From contig CM057171.1 in NCBI GenBank assembly GCA_029962745.1, forward strand, positions 2,884,682 to 2,948,681: DNA of 64,000 bases, in the 5' to 3' direction. The stretch comes from Echinometra lucunter. Its lineage: Eukaryota > Echinodermata > Echinoidea > Camarodonta > Echinometridae. The translations under genes and the position numbers were made by a program. This document shows positions 21,601 to 33,600 of this stretch, piece after piece; position 1 is the stretch's first letter, and every line of letters starts with the position of its first letter. The notes beneath the pieces are model-generated. The model ran no database searches. It was given only the letters and a program-made list of their open reading frames with translations, and was not told where the DNA came from.

Positions 21601-24600
21601 CGCTGTGATTGGCCGATGCAGCCGGCCAATCAGCGTCCGCGCTGGTGTCAGGCACCCGCTGGTGCGGGCGCCGCGCGCTGTGAACGGTGGATGCAGTATG
21701 CCGTCGGATGGTAGGTAACCATTCATCAGGGATCTCAATGCCGCTGTCCCTGTTGATATTGCTCGGGTGCAAACGGATCTGGATCGCTTCCTTAATGCGC
21801 CGCGTATACCATTGCTTATCATTAGCGATGCAGCTGACCTCATCCCAGTTAGGTGGATGATTGGAGTCCCAAGCATGTTCTGCAACAGCAGAGCTATCGG
21901 TGCGCCTAAGCCGAACATCACGGCGATGTTCCTTCATGCGTTCCCCCACAGGTCTACCAGTCTCACCGATGTAGACTTTGTCGCAGGTCGAGCAAGGGAT
22001 CTTATAAACAACCCCATCGCGTCTTTCGGACGGACCAGCTGGCTGTTAAGAAAAGTGTCAGGAATGCAAATCAAGTGAAAAAAACGGCGTTTTAACGTTA
22101 TTTAGGACCTGCGCGCGCGCATGACGCGCGCACGGACGCGGACGCGCGCAAATTTTTGAAATGCTTAAAATGGCCTGAAACGTGTGCAAAATGAATTTGA
22201 AGCGCATCATCCGCAGCCAGCTGGTCCGTCCGAAAGACCACCCGATCCCTGACAGACGCGATGGGGTTGTTTATAAGATCCCTTGCTCGACCTGCGACAA
22301 AGTCTACATCGGTGAGACTGGTAGACCTGTGGGGGAACGCATGAAGGAACATCGCCGTGATGTTCGGCTTAGGCGCACCGATAGCTCTGCTGTTGCAGAA
22401 CATGCTTGGGACTCCAATCATCCACCTAACTGGGATGAGGTCAGCTGCATCGCTAATGATAAGCATTGGTATACGCGGCGCATTAAGGAAGCGATCCAGA
22501 TCCGTTTGCACCCGAGCAATATCAACAGGGACAGCGGCATTGAGATCCCTGATGAATGGTTACCTACCATCCGACGGCATACTGCATCCACCGTTCACAG
22601 CGCGCGGCGCCCGCACCAGCGGGTGCCTGACACCAGCGCGGACGCTGATTGGCCGGCTGCATCGGCCAATCACAGCGCGCGGTGCACGCTCCAGCGGGCA
22701 CCAAGCACCAGCGCGGACCCTGATTGGCCAGCGGCTCCGGCCAATGACAGCGCGGCTCACGCCCGAGTGGAGCCAGACAATAGCTCCCGACGCTATATAA
22801 CCCGTGCGCAACAGCGTCTTTGCTCATTGCCTGACGAAGTCTAGCAGCTTGCAGACGAAACGTCGCTTTCCTACTACGTTTGCTACATCGTGAGACAACT
22901 GGTTATTTCTTCTACTAAATCTATATTATTAAGTAAACAATAGAAAGCAACTATACAACTATCCAACATTTTTGCTTGTGTTCAGCAAATAAATGTAAAT
23001 TTGTATTTTCAGTAGGCTTATGGAAGCAAGATCATACATGGATATAATAAATGAGGTGCTGGCTTATATTCTAACACACTCTTAAGGCTCCAGAAGTACA
23101 CTTTTACATAAGATGTATGACAACATGGAGCAATGTTCCATTGAGTGTATCTATGCTCATTTTAGATGGTAGTGGAAACTTTCTACCACTGTTTAGACAA
23201 TGGTTTCGATTAATGCTCATATTTAAATATTTGGGCCAAGGGTTAAAGATTTTATTACAAAATACTTACGAGTTCTCTGAGTGATCTCATCATTCAGGGC
23301 ATTATCACCACTCTGTACTCTGATAGAGTAGAGTTCTCCTGGAATCAGTGAATCTAAAATGTACTCAGCAAAAAGGACATCTTCTTCAACAGTCAGCGTT
23401 CTTGCTGTAGACTGTTGATCTGGAGCAGCTCTGAAGGAGATGAAGAAAGCAAGGGAGTCCACACCGGTCGTCAGCCATACCAAGTTGATAGTGGTATTTG
23501 TCGTTTCCCTAACATCCACGGTTCTTTCTGGGAGTACATCTAATAGGAATACATGGGAAATTATTTTTAAAAATGACGGTCATTATTTTGGTGTCGGTGG
23601 TTCACTTAACACAGAGATCTCATTACGAAAATCTTCATGCACTGACAAAATGATGCATTCATTTCTTCACAAATTTTTCCTTTAATTTTTAATTTTCAAC
23701 TGATTTTTTTTTAGCACTAACCTTTATCTTATCATACATATTCACTATTTCAATCATTCACTTATCCATTAAATTCAATCATTAACAAATATTCAATGCA
23801 GGGTTGTTCATGAAAGAAATTGCTATCACAGAGGGATTTTGAATAATATATACAGTTCATACCTGTATGAGAGATAACAGAAATTAACAGATTTCGGTTG
23901 CTTAGCAAAGCAGAGTGGTATGTCCGGAATGCAAAAAAATACACTGCATTTGAGGTTCTCGACGTTTCTTTTTGTACCACAACATTTTGCAATATACACA
24001 TGTGAGTGCTGGATTGAAATGCTACCTGTTACAATGTCAAATATTTCTACTTGGTTACTCCTCTGCAGAGGAAAGTCTCCAGAGGCACTGAGCAGAGAGC
24101 CAATCTCATACACATAGGTTGTGTTGGGATTCAGACCAGTGTCTGTGTAGGTCAGGGGAGCACTAGCAGATAATGTTGCAATCAAAACTCTGCTGCAGCA
24201 TGATGGGTTGCCAAGGACCCTAGATGTTCCATCATCCTGGATAAAATATAACAAATTAAAAATAAATGAAAGAGAATCTTCAGTTAGTTCTGAGAAGGGT
24301 GAAAATGATTACAGGAGCTTTCCATCTGTTTTTGCATTGGTTTGGAATAATATCTGAACCTGTATCCTACCATAACCATGTGATCCCTGTATGAAGTAAA
24401 TGAGAGTTTGAGAATTCAGTAGTCAGTGGGTTAACTTCAAAAACCTTGATATTCTACATAAGACAAGGAACAGCCTGGATGATTGGTCCAACCATATATG
24501 TAGTCCTATATACCTGTTTCCATGAGCAGTGCATGTGGTTATCATCAAGACTGAGTTGAGTCCTAATAATCTGGATGATTGGAGAACCTCAAGGTTAACA

Positions 24601-27600
24601 CCAATTTTTGTGCACTACTTAATCGGCCCTTTCAAATTAATTTGAAACGGTGACACGATATGCTCCGCCGACATATGCTCCGCCGACATTTGCTCCGCCG
24701 ACATTTGCTCCGCCAACATATGCTCCGCAGACCTATGCTCCGAAACGACGACATTTGCTCCGCCGACATTTGCTCCGCCGACATATGCTCCGAAAAGATG
24801 ACATTTTCTCCGCTGACATATGCTCCGAAATGACATTTGCTCTGCAGATATGCTCCGCCCACAATTACTCCGACTAGATATTTGCTCCTCCGAATTATTT
24901 CGACAATAATATGGCAACTGCCTTGCCAACAATTTCTCTGCCAAATTAATTTCGTTGACAGTCCATGGGCCTCAATCCTGGGGGAGAGGGGGACACATCC
25001 CCCCCCCCCAAAAAAAATCACGATCGCTGTTGGCAAGTGAGAGAGGGAGAGAGAGAGAGAGAATGGAGAAGGAAGAGGAAGCAGGGGAAAAAGAAAAAAA
25101 GAAGGAGTAAGGCGCCCGAATGAAGTCATATTCGGCTTATTTGCTTGTGTATTTTGACAATGAAATAACACTGGAACAAAGAAAGAGAGTGTATATTTTT
25201 CCTCGCTCATATGATATTTAGATGCAGGATGTTTTCGGATGAGCAAAGTTTGAAGCTAAACTGTCACAGAGTCACAAGATCCGAAGCAATTTTTATGTAT
25301 ATAATGACCTCTAGGACCTTTGACCTTGAGATCCCAAAATCGGGTCATTGTCCCTCCCATATGCATGTTAGCCAAGTTTAAGGTTGATCCGTCACAGAGC
25401 TCCGTTATCGCGAGAAAGGAAAACGGGACTGACGGACGGACGGACGGATGGACAAACCTATAACATAATGCCTCCGGCACCTACCTTAGGTGGGCGGAGG
25501 CATTCCTACTTTCCATTCTCTTTAAAACACCCAAGAGGGGCAATTTTGACACACCGCAGTATTTTTATCTCAGTGCATACTACTTTGCAGTTTAGATCTG
25601 CTCTGATTTACTAAGTATACTCTGATTACGTAGATTTATTTAGATTGATAATTACAAAAGCAAGCCCTAAAATCCATTGAAAGGTGTCGCTGGAGCAATA
25701 CATGTAAAGTCACTGGTTCAAGTGTCGTGGTTTCCAAATATATTTCGGCGGAGAAATATTATTGTCGGCGAGGCAGTTGTCAAAATCATGATCAATTGTC
25801 GCAGCAGAGTAGAATTATCATTAATTCATTGGTGATAATGATTAATTTAGAGGAGCAAATGTTGTACTTTCGGACCATATGTTTAGGGAGCAAATGTCAG
25901 CGGAGCAGATGTCATTTCGGAGCATATGTAGGCGGAGCAATTGTCGGCGGAACAAATGTCATCGTTTCGGAGCAAATGTCGGCAGAGCAATTGCCGGCAG
26001 AGCAAATGTCTGCGGAGCAAATGTCGGCGGAGCAAATATCAGCGGAGCATATGTCTGCGGAGCAAATGTCTGCGGAGCACTTGTCAGAATTTCGGAGCAG
26101 TTGTCGGCGGAGCAAATGTCAGCGCAGCAAATGTCATGGAACCTTTGAAACAGTTTCTTTGGCATTTTAATTACTTGACCAATAACCGTGATTTCTTTAG
26201 AGAAGTTACATGAAATAAAGTTCCAATTCAATTAAACCACTATAAGAATTATGTTTTGATTGGTCTTATTCTAATTGTTTCAATTCTTGTTTGTTTTTGG
26301 AACTTCTTGTGGAGGTTTTGCTCTTGATTCTGCATTCTTTCCTTCCAGTCATTCAATCAACTTGATAAATATTGAAACCCAAAACAAGGGAGGTATTTAG
26401 AAGGGACTGACTATATCGAATGACGCCATACACCAAAATTACAAAGACAGACGATACCTGACGATATATCTCGTAAAAGTCAACAGCTTCAGGTGGAGAA
26501 CCAGCACTGAAGCTGAATTCAGCTGTGAATCTTCCAGGATTGATGGAATCCACTGCACCAGGGTTAGGTGGATCTGAAAGGAAAAAAGTGAATAGGAAAC
26601 CATAAGTCAGACCTGATCAATATGCATGTACATAAAGGTCGCTTATCAGAAGTCTTGTCCTGCGTCTTTGATAGTCTTCTCCCCACCGTTCTTTTACACT
26701 AGCTTTCCAGGATCACAGGGGGAAAGATGCTGAGCGGGAACAACGCTAAAGGCTGTGTTCCAAACTGGATCTTACTTTTGAGAAGGTGACTAATAAGCTT
26801 CTCTCAATGATTTCATTGTCTGGTCAGACTCCCTTGGCCACCTAAATTGTTTAGTAGAGATCATACCAATGAAATCTGTAAAAAAATTTGTTTGCTCATT
26901 CGATATGACCTCATTCAGAAGAAATCATTCGTTTAGTGTTTACTGTCTTGATTTGTAAAAGCCTTTTGATTTTGACCATTCGTGTTATTGTCATAGGCAC
27001 AATATATGCACATAAATTATGATAATTGTTGTCAGTCAAATCTGACCGTGTCTCTCTCTGTCAACATGCTATGATTCCTATCTTTATCAAAAGCTTACTG
27101 GTTCTGATAGAGTCGCGGTATGACTGAGTCATCCTGTAAATCTCAATCTCATATTCCGTGCCAGGAGACAACCCAGTCAGGGTAAACGTCAAGGGGTCAT
27201 TCTCCTGAATGCTAAGGTCATCCTCCCCCGGTCGAGTAACGCCATAAGGACCTGCACCATTGGTGATGGGAGCAAACCACGCTCTGATTGATGTGGCTGT
27301 CGTTTCTGCCGCCAAGATGATGTTACCGATCAATCGCTCTGTTATGGTCAGGAAAAACACAGATTTATGTTGCCCTGTGATTATCTACATGTATATGCGG
27401 TAGATATACCCCAACAATAGAGAATGTGATATGAACAAAGTAAATATGTGAATGAGAAATGAGATGATTGTTATTTACCAGGTTTTTGAATGAGCTAAAT
27501 CATGCAGTATATAATTATAAGGTTAAGTGCACTTCAAATAATAGAATCAATAGAAAACTGAGACTAACAAATTTATAAAATTAGAAAAGTTACCTGTAGT

Positions 27601-30600
27601 CCCGCTGGTGGTGACTGCAGGGCTGCGTTCATCGCCACTAACTGTTACCATACTGAAGGTATAAGATGTATCAGGCTCCAAGTTGGTCAGCTCATAAGAA
27701 GTGACGCTAGGACTGACCATAACCTCAAAGTCTTCACCACGCAGAGAATAGGAGATAATGAAGTTATCTAGTTCTGTTTCTCCAAGGGTCCAGCTGAATG
27801 TCACTGACAATGGAGATTGAGTGCTGACAACCAAGCCAGTTGGGGCCAAGGGTACTGCAGAAACAAAACGAAACAGAACAGGAACAATATCAGCACTGAA
27901 AATCATTCAGATAAATACACATAGTTTATTGGGGTAAAAAAAAGAAAATCATAGAAACAGACTAGTGATAAAGAAAGCTGATGATTTCTTAAAGTTATCT
28001 AGTATAGAGTCTCCCACAGTCACAAACAATGAAGACTGCATAATCCCAGTCAGGCCAGTTGAGGCCAAATGCTTTATGCACTAAGAAAAACAAAATAAAA
28101 ACAAATCAGCCTTTCATGGCATCCCTATCCACATAACTAGTTCACTGAGTTAAAATCAGGAAAATGTAACGAACAAACGAGCAATATTTTCATCAGAAAG
28201 CTCAAGAATTGAAAGTTTTCTGGCAGAGAGATATATGGAGTTATAGACAATTCAGACTGCGTAATCACACCAAGGCCAATGGGACTAAGTGGAGGATACT
28301 GCAAAGACTTGTTCAGACACAAAATATTCATCGTATAGCTATACCAAAACTGTATACCTATACCGAAATGGTATAGTTATATGCAGTCTTGTAGTCGAGT
28401 CACCATGGTCCGAGTCACCAGGTTCCGAGTCCGAGTCCGAGTCACCAAATTAAAATTTTAATAACCCAAGACGAAAAAACCAATTGAAACCAATTGAACA
28501 CCCATTGAATTCAGTGGGTGTTCAATTGGTTTCAATTGGTTTAAAATGGTACCAATGGGTCTTAATAGGTTTCAATTGGTCTAAATCAGATTTTGGTTGA
28601 CGTCTTATTCCATACCTGTCATGAGGTCGATCGGTCCCAATCGGTCCAATGGGATTTTAATGGAACAGTTGGTGTCAGTTGGTCCAGTTGGGACCAACTG
28701 TCACTAGGTTCAATAGGAACAATGGGGACCAATTGGTTTCAATTGGGAACAATTTGGACAATTGGTTTCAATGGGGACCAATTGGGACCAATAGCCAAAT
28801 GGTTTTCAATGGGATCACATGACTAGTTTTACCTCATTTGCATATTTGCTATTTTTTTCTTGAAATTCAAAAATTAAAGTAAAGTACAAAAGCAGTCATA
28901 TTACCTTTAATGTATACTTATTATAAATATGTTTGTGAAATATTTCACAAAAAAATGTATGATTTTGCATTACATATTTAAAATAACAATAGAGAGATTG
29001 ATTCACTGACCAATGGGGATCTCCAATGGGGATTCAATTGGATTTTCATCCTGCGAATGTCATATTTTAATTTGTTGTTTAACCTTCTGAAATTACTTTG
29101 AAATCATACAATCAGTCAAACACAATCACTCTCCCAATCAACAATTGATTAAAATCAACAATTTATCAATTACAATTAGAGAGAAAAAAATGACAAACTA
29201 AAGCGAAAGCTGTTGACTTTGAAGTAAAGAATATTTATGTATATGACTAAATGTCATCATAACAACCAGGACTTGTTTGTAATCTCAGTGCCTGCAAGAA
29301 ATACAACATGATGTTTCTTTTGGTGCCACAGGGTCTTACCTGTTTCAAGATTTTACCAATTAAAGCATGTACAATCCTTGCTTTTCACTCAAACATCGGT
29401 AGTATGTTGGCTTCAGGTTCTTTTATTACTCTAAACAAATGATACCAAATGTTCCTACTTTATTCAATATCATGTATGAACATTATTGCAAAACAGAACT
29501 GAATTTCCCTCTGGACCTGGACCTTGACGTTTCTGTTTCCCATTTGTTTACTGTTGTTTTGTGCTCAAGTGAGAATTCGGCATAGGGAAAATCGCGCAAA
29601 TAATTCAGTTAACCCAGACGTCAAGCCATTACAATGTTTTCCATTAATTGATCACTCTCGTCTCAGCTTATCTGCATTTCAGTTGCAAGTTCCACGCTAA
29701 AGGAAACGACTTTATTCATCGAAGGAAAAAAATTGCCATCAATAATCTCTTCATTTCTTGTATTCTTGTTAATGGAATGAAATAATTCAAACCTCTTTTC
29801 ACGCTGCTCTGTTCTTCATATATTACAATATATCGTTATCCTCCAATAATTTTCCAAATTTCTTGCATGCTTTTTACCCCCATACGAACATGGAATCTCC
29901 CATCCACTATAATGTCCAGACGGCAGAGTTTATTTCTCACAAAGGAATCAGACAATTACGTCACAAGTATGAACATAAAAATGTAGAATTATAAATTGGA
30001 TTGTTGTTTGTATTTGAATTTATTCATATGAAAAATAAATACTTGTGTATATGCGATCATATTTTGATTGATAAATAATGCAAAATCAATGAAATCTGAA
30101 CGTTTCTCCCCCATACAACCCCCCTGAAAGAAATAGAACAACCCACAATGCGTATGCAAATTTTAGGACAATGCCATATGCTTATCACCTTCCCGCCGAT
30201 AAAAAAGATTGTGCAATGAGTGTGGGAAAATATCGCGATCTGAATGAAGCATGAATGTGTAGTCTTGTCTTCTAAACCTTTCAAATTCATATAAGCACTT
30301 TTAGAGACATATTATTCAAGCAAATATGGTAATAAGAAATTTGAGCAAGTGACCCAGTTGCCTGAATTCAGGGCGCGATAAACCTGCTTGCCCACTTGCC
30401 AAGGGCAAGTGAAAGTCACGGGCGGGCAAGCAAATGCAAAAATCACTTGCCCGATAGGGCAAGCAGTGATTTTTCCAATAAAAATATATAACATGAAATT
30501 AGCCTAAGGAAAGGTGGAAAAATCACTATTTCCCCCATAATCTCCAACCATCGGAATCCGAAAAATTAAAGTAAGATTACCATGATTTATTGATAAGTTT

Positions 30601-33600
30601 ATGGTCACTTATTGTCCGAAAACGATCTGTGAAGGCTGCTATATTGAAAACAAAAACACGCTAATTCACCGCGAGCGAGGTGTCCATTCTACTAGATCCC
30701 AAACTGACTCGACCACACAAGACTCACATCATGATTCGATATCGAACTTGGCCTGAATGATTTCATGCCCACCATAAAATGTAATCAGAAGGGCACTAAC
30801 GAACAAGCTCTTGCTTGCAAGTATGAATGTCTATTTTTTAATGATGTCCGTTCGTTTTTCATTCATTTCTTTCTTCAAAAATATCTTGTCAAGACTTGTC
30901 ATACTTTTGAATAGCTTCCGTTCATTTCTCTTCATGATTACGTGAGTGAGCTCCTTCGCTCATCAAACAGTTACGCCAGAGCTAAAATAGTGCAATTGCC
31001 TCAAGTAGTTTTCACCCACGTCCGCATAAAGTGCATATAATTGTGTTTCCCGCCTTGGCTGTTTCATTTGTAATGGCAAGAGTCTATCGGGCCAGAAATG
31101 AAATAACTCAGTTTGTAGGTCGTACTTGATGATTAAAAAATGACAATCGGAGGTGAATTCTAGACATTTTAGCGTAATAAATTATTAACATCACCATACC
31201 TTCAAACTTGCAAATGTAAAATGAAATATTTTAGATATTTCATTTTAAATAAAATATTATTGGAAACTACTTCAAAATAGCGAAAAGATGTTGAAAAAAA
31301 AAATCTTAATTTCACCAGATTCTATGAAATCTCCCGGCCTCGAACCCAGCCTCGATTCAAGTCATCGAGGCCAAGTCCGAGTCATGGCATTGCGAGGCCA
31401 AGGCCAAGGCCGAAGATTGGCAATGCCGGCCTTGAGGACGGCCTTGAGACCTCCGAGACTGGTTATATGATGAATTTGTGTGTTTGCACACATACTGACA
31501 AAACGACATATAAAGAAACATCATATAATGAGACTAGGGTCTGAGCATCATTTGGAACTAAAACTTGATAAAGAATCACAACTCGTGTGTGCCAGAAAAT
31601 ATGGCAACCATAGAATGGTATAACTAGGCAGGGTACATAATCGAAGGAGACATGACCTTGCCATGGCAACATGAGCAGTAGAAAAATGCGCATCCATACG
31701 ATGGTTCTTCTGAGAGGTCGGGATGTGTGTAACGGTCAGTAGGCTATACGATGAAAATTTCATACGATGTTTCTTTATCGAGTTTCAGTATAATGGTTTT
31801 GTGTCTGAACAGGGAGTATATAAAGAGGTAAAGCAAATTAGCATTGAAATGCAATCCCGTCCAAATAACTAGTTGATGTGAGGTCAAATCAGAAAAATCA
31901 CATAAACAGAAGAGTGCTATTCTGTATCAAACATAACTTTTCGTTATAAAGAAGTGGTTCTTTACACTTTATAGTATACAGATATACTTTATGTAAAATA
32001 CATAACATTTTATATGCAGATATATGTCATTTGAATAAGTTGTGTTACATGGAAATCAAAGGAAAGAGCATTTCATTTTATTTTCCCTTATGGGGGAAAT
32101 AAGTGTTTGCTTTAGACCAACTCTCATCTTGCAGATGGCTCCTTAGGAATATACACTACCTTCATTACATAGAGATTGATGAAGGGTAATAAAAGTTAAA
32201 ATAAAGGTATAATGAATACATACTGGTTCTTTGCATAGCTATGTCTTGCTGAGGGCTTGTAGAAACCACTGTCAGATTAATGCTGTACAGGGCACCAGGT
32301 CCTAGACCACTCAGTCTGCCACGGTTTGTTCCTGTCAATGTCAGACTAGAGGTTGATGTTTCTGGTTCGTAGGTCAAGTCATCACGGACGAAACCTGGCT
32401 CGCTGCTACTATCTCCCCACACAAAGTCAATGCTATTAGACGTGTAAGCAATGACTAGGATCTCGCCAGGAAGAGGAGTCACTGTGATTGGGGGAAAGAA
32501 AACATTACAGGGTCAAAATGTTGATAGGACAGTTCTAACTTCAGAAAATGAAGCCTGAGGATTCAATAAGAAGTGAGGGGGATGTTTCAGGGGAAAAAAT
32601 ACACGGGGGTGGCGGGCGAATTTGCCCCGGAAACGCCTGAAAGAGCTCCCGAAATAGACCGAGAAAATTATTTCGGGCGCGACGGAAAATTAGGAAATCG
32701 CCCCCGAAAGTTACTGGTGGGAATCAAGCAAGTCCGTTCCCGAACCAATCGCATTTTGCAGGAAAGTTTCAGCACTGTTGAAAAGCCCTGATAAACACAT
32801 GGCACATGCGCATGAACATGCGTTCTTCCATCAATTGCATGAATCTTTCCCACCAATGCGATTACGACCTCCCGTCGCACTAACATTGGGAGCATTGTTA
32901 CAGCCAAGCTCTCGGTGAAAGCTTTTTCGGCTCAATTATTCACTGGGTGTGCTGAAGCTTAATACAAAACTTAATATATATCTTTTATGGTTAGTATTTT
33001 CAAACCATGTTTGGGGAGACATTCATGAATATTCATGTTAGATATGAATATTTATGAGCCTCAGATATGAATATCTATCACCTTCAGATAATGAGAATAT
33101 TTATAAGCACCTCCACATACGTGTGGTGCTATAGTTACAACTTTACATAAAAAATGATTTTACATCTTTATTGGTTAGTGATTGCACAATCAGCTAGGTA
33201 GATGGTGCTCATAAATATTCACACCAGATATGAATATTTATGAGCACACCTACATGTACATAGAAATGGTTCATTCTTGCAATAACTCAGTAACCATATG
33301 ATGGATCAACTTCAAGCTTGGCTCATTTGTGCATATGGGAGGGATAATGGTCAATCAAATTTTGGGGTCTCAAGGTCAAAGGTCAAAGGTCATAGAGGTC
33401 ATGTAGATAGAACTGTATTGTTGCAATAACTCAATAACCATTTGACAGATCAACTTCAAAATTGCATCATGTATGTATATGGGAGCCACAATGTCTGAAT
33501 AAATTTGGGGAACTCAAGGTCAAAGGTCAAAGGTCATAAAGGTCATTTTGTACATAGAAATGGTTCGTTCTTGCGATAACTTAGTAACCTTTTGACAGAT

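Larger units (their letters stand above)
21326..22916. mobile_element. Penelope-like element fragment arranged as an inverted pair
   Basis: Two copies of the 3' part of a Penelope-like element face outward from a short centre (about 22040-22170). Arms of about 650-700 bp are nearly identical. The insertion is bounded by an 11-bp duplication AAATCTATATT (21315-21325 and 22917-22927). Each arm carries a GIY-YIG endonuclease frame and, after its stop, a hammerhead-ribozyme-like motif. Reverse transcriptase is absent, so the insertion is 5'-truncated and non-autonomous. Inverted partial copies are common for this class. Confidence 0.78.
28384..31461. mobile_element. hAT-like non-autonomous insertion, contig B only (3.08 kb)
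   Basis: The ends CAGTCTTGTAG and CGGAGACTG-type (CTCCGAGACTG) are short imperfect inverted repeats starting CAG. The 8-bp duplication GTTATATG occurs at 28376-28383 and 31462-31469; contig A has it once (9202-9209, reverse). The left part has repeated CGAGTCCGAGTC and a CAATTGG-rich tract; further in is a (GGGCAAG)-rich hairpin region (30360-30470). I see no transposase frame. Confidence 0.75.

Noticed and set aside
21451..22827. Several ORFs antisense to the GIY-YIG frames
   Set aside because: Shadow frames of a GC-rich coding region; duplicated only because the locus is an inverted repeat.
24650..26130. CRISPR-like array
   Set aside because: The 15-bp units are contiguous with no unique spacers, inverted between arms, in an animal genome.
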